Source: Clostridia bacterium (GTDB lineage: Bacteria; Bacillota; Clostridia; Christensenellales; Borkfalkiaceae). From it: a stretch of DNA of 6,119 nucleotides. The position numbers were made by a program, and so were the translations under genes. The notes beneath the pieces were generated by a model, which was given only the letters and a program-made list of their open reading frames with translations, made no database searches and was not told the origin of the DNA. Below, piece by piece: positions 1-5,988 of this stretch (positions within the stretch are counted from its first letter, which is position 1; each line of letters starts with the position of its first letter). The DNA lies in the NCBI GenBank assembly GCA_017646945.1, contig JAGCLN010000241.1, forward strand, positions 1 through 6,119, read 5' to 3'.

Positions 1-11
1 AGGCTCGACGG

Positions 12-60
12 CAAGCCTATGGACACAATAGACCTTGTTGGTCATTGGGGTCATAGGTTG
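12..60. other. Long imperfect stem-loop downstream of queA
   Basis: The two halves of this 49-base stretch pair to give about 19 base pairs around a 5-base loop (35-39, TTGTT). The helix segments are 12-14 with 58-60, 16-21 with 52-57, 23-24 with 50-51, 26-29 with 44-47 and 31-34 with 40-43, separated by single-base bulges at 15, 22 and 30 and a small internal loop (25 against 48-49). No T-run follows on either strand, so it is not an ordinary intrinsic terminator. Bases 1-86 contain 45 G or C (about 52%), much more than the AT-rich spacers elsewhere in the window. It could be a structured 3' region of the queA transcript, an interspersed palindromic repeat, or part of a gene cut by the window edge. 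The fold is seen; its function is unknown. Confidence 0.5.
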
Positions 61-86
61 ACGGCAGTAACGACGCATAACGCAGT

Positions 87-1109
87 TTATAACAGCAAAC
101 AAGCGTCGCCAAACGAAAAAAACCTATACCCCTCGCTTACGGCGTAGTTGTAGATTTCCATAACCTTTTCACGAGATAAAAATGCGGATACGAGCATAAT
201 TAAGGTTGATTCGGGAAGGTGGAAATTCGTGATTAAACCATTAACGCACTTGAACTTGTAAGGCGGATAAATAAAGATTGAAGTATCGCCCGACTGCGCT
301 TTTACTAAGCCGTTTTCATCGGCTACCGTTTCAAGCGTTCTAACGGAAGTTGTGCCTACCGCAATAACTCGCCTTCCTTCCAACTTTGCCTTGTTGATAA
401 TATCGGCATTGTCTTTGGTTATTTCATACCACTCGGTATGCATAACGTGGTTCGTTAAATCTTCTTCTTTGACGGGGCGGAAAGTACCTAAACCCACTTT
501 TAATTCTACCGTTGCAAACTCAACGCCCTTTCCCTTTAACGCCGAAATAAGTTCGGGCGTAAAGTGAAGACCTGCGGTTGGCGCTGCGGAAGAACCTAAG
601 TTTTTAGCATATACCGTTTGGTATCTGCCTTGGTCTTCGAGCTTTTCTTTAATGTAAGGGGGTAACGGCATTTCACCTACCCTTGAAATTATATCTTCAA
701 ACACGCCGTTAAAGTGGAACTCAACTATTCTTCCACCGCTTTCCGTTCTCGATTTAACGGTTAAGGAAAGTTCTTCGTTGATAGTGAGTAACGCGCCTTC
801 TTTTGCCTTTTTACCGGGTTTTACCATAACTTCCCACTCGGTTAGGCTTTGGCGTTTTAACAATAGAATTTCTACCTTTCCACCGTTTTGAGTGTACGAG
901 AACATTCGCGCGGGCAAAACCTTAGTATCGTTGATAACTAAAAGGTCGCCTTTTTGAAAAACGTTTAATATATCTCTAAATATTTTGTTTTTAATCTTGC
1001 CGGACGCTATATCGTAATGAAGTAGCCTTGAACTATCCCTTGGATAAACGGGGGTTTGAGCAATAAGTTCTTCGGGCAAGTCGTAAAAGTAATCTGATTT
1101 TTTAAGCAT
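87..1109 (-). CDS. queA: S-adenosylmethionine:tRNA ribosyltransferase-isomerase QueA
   Basis: QueA transfers and isomerises the ribosyl group of S-adenosylmethionine onto preQ1 at the wobble position (34) of GUN-anticodon tRNAs, giving epoxyqueuosine; it acts in the cytoplasm. The 340-residue product has the family's usual length and its conserved blocks: an N-terminal DYFYDLP, LVINDTKVLPAR near residues 57-68, GEMPLPPYI at 145-153, SAAPTAGLHFT at 174-184, VGLGTFRPV at 205-213, VGTTSVRTLE at 251-260, LITNFHLPESTL at 292-303, and a C-terminal FFSFGDA. I chose the ATG at 1109. A TTG at 1127 is in frame but would add six residues that overlap ruvB and do not belong to the family N-terminus (MLKKSDYFYDLPEEL). 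The gene starts 1 nt after the ruvB stop and is the last of the ruvCAB-queA operon. Its usual partner tgt is not visible in the 86 bases that follow. Identity is very secure. Confidence 0.97.
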   Translation of the reverse strand: MLKKSDYFYDLPEELIAQTPVYPRDSSRLLHYDIASGKIKNKIFRDILNVFQKGDLLVINDTKVLPARMFSYTQNGGKVEILLLKRQSLTEWEVMVKPGKKAKEGALLTINEELSLTVKSRTESGGRIVEFHFNGVFEDIISRVGEMPLPPYIKEKLEDQGRYQTVYAKNLGSSAAPTAGLHFTPELISALKGKGVEFATVELKVGLGTFRPVKEEDLTNHVMHTEWYEITKDNADIINKAKLEGRRVIAVGTTSVRTLETVADENGLVKAQSGDTSIFIYPPYKFKCVNGLITNFHLPESTLIMLVSAFLSREKVMEIYNYAVSEGYRFFSFGDACLLL

Positions 1110-1110
1110 T

Positions 1111-2175
1111 TTAATCTTCCGTATCAAAAAGCGTCATTTGAGTTTCGGCTTTTGCGGGAACTTTAAGACCCAAGTGTTCGTAAGCGCGTTTGAGCGCTAC
1201 TCTACCGCGAGCAGTTCTACCGATAAAGCCGAGTTGAAGTAAGTATGGTTCGTAAACGTCTTCAATGGTATCTTTATCTTCATTGATAGTAGCCGCAAGA
1301 GTTTCAAGACCAACGGGGCCACCGCCGAACTTTTGAATTAAAGATAAAAGCAAGTTCTTATCGGTAGCGTCAAGCCCTAAATCGTCAATATCTAAACGGT
1401 TAAGAGCAAGTTCCGCATCTGATTTTAAAATTTCACTATGACCTAAAACGGAAGAGAAATCTCTAACGCGTTTTAAAAGTCTATTTACAATTCTCGGCGT
1501 ACCACGGCTACGCTTTGCGATTTCAATAGCCGCTTCTTTATCAATTTCAAAACCCAAAGTCTTGCTTGAACGAGTGGCAATCTCGGCAAGTTCTTCGGTT
1601 GAATAAAGTTCTAAACGGAGCATTACGCCAAACCTATCACGAAGGGGGCTTGAAAGCATACCCGCTTTGGTGGTTGCGCCGATAAGCGTGAACTTTTTAA
1701 GGGGGATTTGAACGGTTCTTGCAGACGGGCCTTTGCCGAGTATTAAATCGAGCGAAAAGTCTTCCATTGCGGGATATAAGACTTCTTCGATATTGTGGCG
1801 AAGGCGGTGAATTTCGTCAATAAACAAAACGTCACCATCGTTAAGATTTGATAAGATTGCAGCCAAATCACCCGTCTTTTCAATAGCGGGGCCGGAAGTT
1901 ATCTTAATTTGAGTGCCCATTTCCGCCGCGATAATATGCGCGAGAGTTGTTTTACCAAGACCGGGCGGGCCGTATAAAAGAACGTGGTCAAGCGCTTCCT
2001 TTCTAAGTTTTGCCGCTTTCATAAAAATGGTTAAGTTGTCTTTAACCTTTTCTTGACCAACGTAGCCGTCCATTGACTTGGGTCTTAAAATATTCTCAAC
2101 GTCATCGTAAACGGTGCGTTCAACGTCTACAACGCGTTCTTCGTTTTCATAACTAATTACGTGTTCGTCTATCAT
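1111..2175 (-). CDS. ruvB: Holliday junction branch migration ATPase RuvB
   Basis: RuvB is the AAA+ motor that, as hexamers flanking a RuvA-bound Holliday junction, pumps DNA and migrates the branch point during recombinational repair. The 354-residue product carries the complete set of motifs: Walker A GPPGLGKT (69-76), Walker B LFIDEIH (117-123), sensor 1 GATT (166-169), the arginine-finger segment PLRDRFG (177-183), sensor 2 RGTPRIVNR (224-232), and the C-terminal winged-helix DNA-binding domain from about 270 (FGGGPVGLETLAATI, then LGFIGRTARGR). The ATG at 2175 starts 3 nt after the ruvA stop. The N-terminus runs about 30 residues ahead of the conserved RPKSMDGYVGQ. Odd feature: after the family core the chain ends AKAETQMTLFDTED; the QMTLF at 346-350 resembles a beta-clamp-binding peptide. 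Whether it is functional is inference. The RuvB assignment is secure. Confidence 0.98.
   Translation of the reverse strand: MIDEHVISYENEERVVDVERTVYDDVENILRPKSMDGYVGQEKVKDNLTIFMKAAKLRKEALDHVLLYGPPGLGKTTLAHIIAAEMGTQIKITSGPAIEKTGDLAAILSNLNDGDVLFIDEIHRLRHNIEEVLYPAMEDFSLDLILGKGPSARTVQIPLKKFTLIGATTKAGMLSSPLRDRFGVMLRLELYSTEELAEIATRSSKTLGFEIDKEAAIEIAKRSRGTPRIVNRLLKRVRDFSSVLGHSEILKSDAELALNRLDIDDLGLDATDKNLLLSLIQKFGGGPVGLETLAATINEDKDTIEDVYEPYLLQLGFIGRTARGRVALKRAYEHLGLKVPAKAETQMTLFDTED
1116..1120 (-). promoter_or_regulatory. Ribosome binding site deciding the queA start
   Basis: GGAAG lies 6 nt upstream of the ATG at 1109, inside the last codons of ruvB. It is a one-mismatch version of GGAGG and supports the ATG over the in-frame TTG at 1127. 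Initiation here is probably coupled to termination of ruvB. Confidence 0.65.
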
Positions 2176-2178
2176 AAA

Positions 2179-2769
2179 TTACCTTATAGTTTGAAGGGCG
2201 ATTGTAATAATCGTTTCAATAGTATCCGCGCCACGCTCTTTGGCAACGGCAATCGCCTGCTCGCTTTCTGCTCTTGAAAAACCTAAACTCATAAGCGCGA
2301 TAAGCGCATCTTCATCAACGCCGGTAAGTACGGGCGCGGACTTAGATTTCTTTTCGGGAAGGTCAAGTTGAGAAATGTTTTCGCGAAGTTCTAAAATAAT
2401 TCTTTCCGCAGTCTTTTTACCAAGACCTTTAACCTTAGAAAGAGTCTTTACGTCTTGCGATGCAATAATGAAAGCAAGGTCGTTAAGTGGCATTGAAGAA
2501 AGAACGGCAATACCCATTTTTGGACCAACGCCGGAAACGGTTATGAGTTTTAAAAACATATTCTTTTCTTCAGGGGATATAAAGCCGTAAAGATAAAAAC
2601 CGTCTTCTCTAACGTTTAAGTAAGTATAGATACTACCGCCACCGCTATTAACTAAAAGTTCATACGCTTCGGCTGAACAGGTTACTTCATAACCAACGCC
2701 ACCCGTTTCTAATAAAACGAGCCCGTTATCGCCGTGAGATAATAATTTTCCGCTTAAATATCCTATCAT
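2179..2769 (-). CDS. ruvA: Holliday junction DNA-binding subunit RuvA
   Basis: RuvA binds the four-way junction as a tetramer or octamer, holds it open and square, and loads RuvB on opposite arms. The 196-residue product has normal length and three recognisable parts: an OB-fold N-terminal domain (about 1-62, MIGYLSG...), two helix-hairpin-helix DNA-binding motifs (VSGVGPKMG around 78-86 and VKGLGKKTAERI around 113-124), and a small C-terminal UBA-like domain (about 150-196, DALIALMSLGFSRAE) that contacts RuvB, joined by a flexible Lys/Ser-rich linker near 139-148. The acidic pin Glu55-Asp56, which in E. coli RuvA separates the strands at the crossover, is conserved at the same positions. The start is fixed by an excellent ribosome site just upstream, overlapping the ruvC stop. 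The gap to ruvC is 4 nt. Nothing is missing. Confidence 0.98.
   Translation of the reverse strand: MIGYLSGKLLSHGDNGLVLLETGGVGYEVTCSAEAYELLVNSGGGSIYTYLNVREDGFYLYGFISPEEKNMFLKLITVSGVGPKMGIAVLSSMPLNDLAFIIASQDVKTLSKVKGLGKKTAERIILELRENISQLDLPEKKSKSAPVLTGVDEDALIALMSLGFSRAESEQAIAVAKERGADTIETIITIALQTIR
2182..2185 (-). promoter_or_regulatory. Ribosome binding site of ruvB
   Basis: AAGG sits 6 nt before the ATG at 2175 and lies within the last sense codons of ruvA (ATA AGG TAA). Ribosomes finishing ruvA are placed to start ruvB, which fits the need for matched amounts of the two subunits. Confidence 0.7.
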
Positions 2770-2772
2770 TTT

Positions 2773-2780
2773 ATCACCTT
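2773..2780 (-). promoter_or_regulatory. Strong ribosome binding site of ruvA overlapping the ruvC stop
   Basis: AAGGTGAT is a near-perfect anti-Shine-Dalgarno match, with 7 nt between AGG and the ATG at 2769. Its TGA is the stop codon of ruvC (2774-2776), so termination of ruvC and initiation of ruvA occur at the same spot. It is the best ribosome site in the window. Confidence 0.85.
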
Positions 2781-3274
2781 ATTTGAAAACCTGCGCTTAA
2801 ACTTGAACTCGTTTGACTGTGAGTTAAGGCAACGGCCAACGCGTCCGCCGCATCGTCAGGTTTGGGAATTTTTGCTAAACCTAAAAAGGTTTTTGTCATT
2901 TCTTGAATTTGGCGCTTTTCCGCCCTACCGTAACCGGTGAGCGCTTGCTTAATTTGAAGTGGCGTATATTCGTAAAGTTTACCATTACTTCCCTTGATTG
3001 CCGTAAGCAATATTACGCCACGCGCTTGCGCTACGTTGATTGCGGTCGTTACGTTACTGTTAAAGAACAACTCTTCAAGCGCAATCTCATCGGGCTTGTA
3101 CTTTTCGATAATACATTTTATATCTTCTTCAATTATGGCGAGCCTTTCGGGAAGTTTCTTTTCCTTGGGCGTGAGTATAACGCCGTAGGAAACAACTTTG
3201 GGTTTTCCCCTTTCAACGTCAATCACTCCCCAACCTACCGTAGCAAGACCTGGGTCAATACCTAAAATTCTCAT
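2774..3274 (-). CDS. ruvC: Crossover junction endodeoxyribonuclease RuvC
   Basis: RuvC is the dimeric, metal-dependent RNase H-fold nuclease that makes paired nicks across Holliday junctions, resolving them after RuvAB branch migration. The 166-residue product has the family's length. The four catalytic carboxylates can be placed by comparison with E. coli RuvC (Asp7, Glu66, Asp138, Asp141): Asp7 in RILGIDPGL, Glu67 in ALEELFF, and Asp141 and Asp144 in DDAADALAVALTH. The conserved AQARGVIL (82-89) and the QIKQALTGYGRAEKRQIQ segment (107-124) are also present. The ATG at 3274 is the only start giving the standard N-terminus. It has no Shine-Dalgarno sequence ahead of it and lies only 6 nt after a predicted -10 box, so the message may be leaderless. 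It is the first gene of the ruvCAB-queA operon. No LexA box of the GAAC-N4-GTTC type was seen upstream. Confidence 0.97.
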   Translation of the reverse strand: MRILGIDPGLATVGWGVIDVERGKPKVVSYGVILTPKEKKLPERLAIIEEDIKCIIEKYKPDEIALEELFFNSNVTTAINVAQARGVILLTAIKGSNGKLYEYTPLQIKQALTGYGRAEKRQIQEMTKTFLGLAKIPKPDDAADALAVALTHSQTSSSLSAGFQIR

Positions 3275-3280
3275 ACTAAT

Positions 3281-3309
3281 ATTTTAATATATATATTAAA
3301 AATAGTCAA
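3281..3309 (-). promoter_or_regulatory. Predicted sigma-A promoter of the ruvCAB-queA operon
   Basis: A -35 box TTGACT (3304-3309, 5/6 to consensus) and a -10 box TAAAAT (3281-3286, 5/6) are separated by an ideal 17 bp. Only six bases (3275-3280) divide the -10 box from the ruvC ATG, so a start site 6-8 nt beyond the -10 would fall at or within the first codon. The spacer is pure A/T. The -35 box begins 3 bp after the terminator of the upstream gene. The match is strong, but AT-rich DNA produces chance -10 boxes, so the exact start site is not proven. Confidence 0.7.
3282..3301. repeat. Perfect 20-bp AT palindrome over the ruvC promoter
   Basis: Bases 3282-3301 read the same on both strands (TTTTAATATA then its mirror complement). 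The palindrome covers most of the -10 box and most of the promoter spacer. It is made only of A and T, so it may be a by-product of promoter composition; it is also placed where a dimeric repressor would block RNA polymerase. The sequence matches no operator I recognise. Confidence 0.5.
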
Positions 3310-3312
3310 TAC

Positions 3313-3338
3313 AAAACGCTCCGAGTTAGGAGCGTTTT
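3313..3338 (-). terminator. Intrinsic terminator after the large glycosidase-like gene
   Basis: AAAACGCTCC (3313-3322) pairs perfectly with GGAGCGTTTT (3329-3338) around a 6-base loop, and the 3' arm on the minus strand ends in TTTT. It begins 4 bp after the stop codon at 3343-3345. The T-run is longer on the plus strand (six T), so it would also stop antisense transcription. It separates the large gene from ruvC, though some read-through is possible because the minus-strand T-run is interrupted by G after four bases. Confidence 0.85.
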
Positions 3339-3342
3339 TTGA

Positions 3343-5979
3343 TTATTCTAAATTCTCGCCTAAAAGACCAACCGTTATTCTAACGCGAGTTTGCTTTTCA
3401 GAGTCACTTTCAAACGTTGCAATATTTTCTCCGTTTAAAAGTACTGGAAGTTCACCATCAAAAGTGGGGGTAGATATAAGGTTAAACTTTTTATCTATTA
3501 CCCTTACGTTCCCGTTATAATCACACTCTAAGGTATGCGTTGATTTTAAGGTTGCGTTAAACTTAATCTTCTTGCCGTTAATGATAAGCGTGGGGTTAAC
3601 AAGGTCGCGTTCTTCGTGCGCTACCGCCTTTATAGGCTTTATCTCCACGCTACCGCCACCGCGATAGTTAATATTAAACGTTTCAACTCTACTGTAATCC
3701 ATTGCAGATATGTAGTAACCGTAGAATTTTTGAAGGTTAGCGTAAGTTGAATTGTCAACTTCTTCAACGGGAATTTCTCTTTCGTCGCCTTGTTGATGCT
3801 CAACGAGCGCAAAGTACCTCCACCCTTCAAAATCGTTTCTAATATACATAACGCCACGGCAAGGAGTACCGCCCTTTACTAAACCAATAGTAAATTCAAC
3901 GAGCCCGCCACCGTTATCGCCTTTTATCCAAACACCAAGACCTAAATGCTTAGAAAGGTCAACCGCTTCAAACTGAGTTTTAATATTATCGCCGTTAGAA
4001 AGCGTGCATCCACCGTGAATAACGATACCGTCAGTATCGTAATCTTTTGCGGAATATAAGTTTTCAATACGAATAAACGGTTTTTGAGTATCAAACTTAT
4101 TGATGATCTTATTAACTTTATCTAAGTGCTCAAAGCGATAAACGTTGAAAGTAGCCTTCTTTAAAACGCCGTTATCAATAAGGCATTCCGCCCTTTCACT
4201 TAACAAATAATCTTTAGATTCTTGGCTAAGTTCGTGAGCGTTTTTGTAATCGTTATACTCTTTTATAATATCGCGATATTCAAGAACTGCGGGGATTTGT
4301 TGCTTTTTTGGAATAACTTCAAGATAAGTTGTGCAACCGCCCGTCGCCATAAGTTTACCGTATAAGAAAGCAAAATTTTCCTTTCTTTGTGGCATAACTT
4401 GCAAATAGTACTCTGAGCGTGGAGTTTCAGGATAAAGTTCAAGCCAACCGAATTCTTCGTTAACACCCATTCGCCTTGCTACTTTTTTATTGTAGTGCGC
4501 TTGAGATTCTTTATAATCGTTATATGCAATAATCTCTCTATCTACCGCGCCAAAGCGTGAACGAACGAACCAAGTTCCAGTATATTGCATATTATGGCAA
4601 GCGTCGAACGTGGGATCGTGATCTATGTGTGCAAAGAACTCGCGAACGAAGTCCATTGCGTGATACCACGCGTAATCTTCACCTTCAAGTTGAGCAGCGC
4701 CGTCGAGCGCGTCAAAGTAAATGGAATCGAAGCCTATTTCGTTATAAAGCTTAGCCATATTTCTTGCCATTTCATAGAAAAGTTTTGAACCAGCCTTTGC
4801 AAGATAATGGAAGAAATATTCTTTATATTGATAAATTTTAGCGCCTTTTTTATGCTCGGCAACTTTAGTTCCAAGCACACCGCGTTCTACTTGGTAGAAC
4901 CTACCCGACTCGTCAACCGCTTTAAACTTTACAAGTTCGTCGTCAATTCTCATGGTTTGAGAATTTAAGAATACGTACGCCAAAAACGGAGTAACACCGT
5001 CAAGGCGCTCTACCGTAAATATTTCGCTATCCGAAAGAGAGATATCTTCTTTTAAGGTAAACTCCCTTAAAACGTCAATATCCTCGTGGGGAATGGGCGA
5101 AATGTATCTGTCATTTGGATTGATAAAGAAAACGTAAGGGTGGAAGCCAAGTTCAAAACCTTCTGCTTTAAGTCTTTTAGTAATCCTTTTAAACTCTTCA
5201 AGCCCACCGGGATACGCACTTTCCATAACTTCGTACGACCCAGCGTAATAAACCATTGAGTTGTGAATGTTTATTTGCTCTATACCAAAACTTCTAAAAT
5301 ATGCAACTTGCTCGTCAAAGTTATCGTCGTTAATTACAGTCCAATGCAAAGTATAGGTCTTTTTAGCGCTTTCACTTGCGTTCTTAGCGTACGGACCACC
5401 GCGCTTACTCTTAGGTAATTCACCATCGGGAATAATATCTAAAATTTCACGCTCGATACGAATTAAATCTTTGTTTTCGCAAAGAGTTATAGCGCAAGCA
5501 GGCTTATAAGGACTTCTGCTGTTTCCTGCTATTCCTATGTGCGTGTAAGCCGTTGCCATAAGAACTTCATTCTTGCCGGAATGTTCTTTCATATGCGTTG
5601 CAAGCGTTAACGACATAAGACAAGCGGATAAAGCGCTTGGGTCTTTTTCTTCATTATCGTAATCAATGTTAACTTTGGCGTTAAAGAATGCTACCGAGTG
5701 GAATTCTTCACTTGAAACCGAGTCCAAAGTAAAGGTAATAAACTCGCTATAAGTTTTTACTTTAACTTGAGTTTCAATTCCGTTATCAAAAGTAACGGTG
5801 ATAATATCACCGTTAAGGTTAGCAGATACGGGCAAGCTTTCCGTCTTATCAAACTTAGTTAAGATTGCGATAGGCGTTTTTTCGGCAACGTTATCTCTAC
5901 CTGTATAATTAAGGCTGGTAACGAAACCAAGATTGTCAAATGCTACTGAAAATAAATCGTTTTTAATAGTGTAAATCAT
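3343..5979 (-). CDS. Large TIM-barrel glycoside-hydrolase-like protein, family not assigned
   Basis: The 878-residue product probably acts on a carbohydrate, but its substrate is unknown. No signal peptide or membrane segment is visible, so it is probably cytoplasmic. Apparent parts: an N-terminal beta-sandwich (about 1-205, opening NDLFSVAFDNLGFVTSLNY as in many glycosidases with a substrate-flanking beta domain); a presumed (beta/alpha)8 barrel from about 208 to 575, with strands at FGIEQINIHN (231-240), GFELGFHPYVFF (274-285), FDSIYFDALDG (417-427), FGWLELYPETP (510-520) and GGCTTYLEVIP (547-557); an inserted beta-rich module at about 319-386; and C-terminal beta domains (about 635-790 and 795-878), perhaps carbohydrate-binding. 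Asp423 and Asp426 are candidate catalytic residues, with Glu514, Glu518 or Glu554 as possible partners; these are guesses from position. The ATG at 5979 is the only sensible start (next Met at 122) and lacks a Shine-Dalgarno site. It is a single-gene unit between two terminators, unrelated to its neighbours. An alternative is a non-catalytic glycosidase homologue. Confidence 0.8.
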   Translation of the reverse strand: MIYTIKNDLFSVAFDNLGFVTSLNYTGRDNVAEKTPIAILTKFDKTESLPVSANLNGDIITVTFDNGIETQVKVKTYSEFITFTLDSVSSEEFHSVAFFNAKVNIDYDNEEKDPSALSACLMSLTLATHMKEHSGKNEVLMATAYTHIGIAGNSRSPYKPACAITLCENKDLIRIEREILDIIPDGELPKSKRGGPYAKNASESAKKTYTLHWTVINDDNFDEQVAYFRSFGIEQINIHNSMVYYAGSYEVMESAYPGGLEEFKRITKRLKAEGFELGFHPYVFFINPNDRYISPIPHEDIDVLREFTLKEDISLSDSEIFTVERLDGVTPFLAYVFLNSQTMRIDDELVKFKAVDESGRFYQVERGVLGTKVAEHKKGAKIYQYKEYFFHYLAKAGSKLFYEMARNMAKLYNEIGFDSIYFDALDGAAQLEGEDYAWYHAMDFVREFFAHIDHDPTFDACHNMQYTGTWFVRSRFGAVDREIIAYNDYKESQAHYNKKVARRMGVNEEFGWLELYPETPRSEYYLQVMPQRKENFAFLYGKLMATGGCTTYLEVIPKKQQIPAVLEYRDIIKEYNDYKNAHELSQESKDYLLSERAECLIDNGVLKKATFNVYRFEHLDKVNKIINKFDTQKPFIRIENLYSAKDYDTDGIVIHGGCTLSNGDNIKTQFEAVDLSKHLGLGVWIKGDNGGGLVEFTIGLVKGGTPCRGVMYIRNDFEGWRYFALVEHQQGDEREIPVEEVDNSTYANLQKFYGYYISAMDYSRVETFNINYRGGGSVEIKPIKAVAHEERDLVNPTLIINGKKIKFNATLKSTHTLECDYNGNVRVIDKKFNLISTPTFDGELPVLLNGENIATFESDSEKQTRVRITVGLLGENLE

Positions 5980-5988
5980 AGTAACTTT

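Noticed and set aside
1..78. Minus-strand open frame from the ATG at 78 as a new gene after queA.
   Set aside because: There is no ribosome site, the start is of no recognised family, and the stretch folds as a hairpin; it is kept only as an alternative in the finding on bases 1-86.
71..108. CGACGC (71-76) and GCGTCG (103-108) as a hairpin terminator for queA.
   Set aside because: The stem is only 6 bp with a 26-base loop, overlaps the queA coding end, and no T-run follows.
1..147. Plus-strand open frame (DGKPMDTIDLVGHWGHRL..., stop at 145-147) as the end of a convergent gene.
   Set aside because: It would overlap the queA coding end by 61 bases, resembles no protein I recognise, and is short enough to be chance.
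352..567. Plus-strand open frame of 71 codons antisense to queA.
   Set aside because: It is a shadow of a certain gene; its sequence has no family character.
1110..1127. TTG at 1127 as the queA start, giving 346 residues.
   Set aside because: It adds six residues foreign to the family, overlaps the ruvB end, and the ATG at 1109 has a better ribosome site and the standard N-terminus.
2903..3265. Plus-strand open frames of 120 and 64 codons antisense to ruvC.
   Set aside because: They are opposite a fully conserved ruvC with all catalytic residues; no ribosome site or promoter supports them.
3313..3340. Terminator read as ending a plus-strand gene, since its T-run is longer on that strand.
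   Set aside because: No plus-strand gene precedes it; it fits the end of the minus-strand large gene, and bidirectional hairpins are common.
3639..4788. Short open frames on both strands inside the large gene.
   Set aside because: They lie wholly within an unbroken 878-codon frame and encode low-complexity or unrecognisable peptides.
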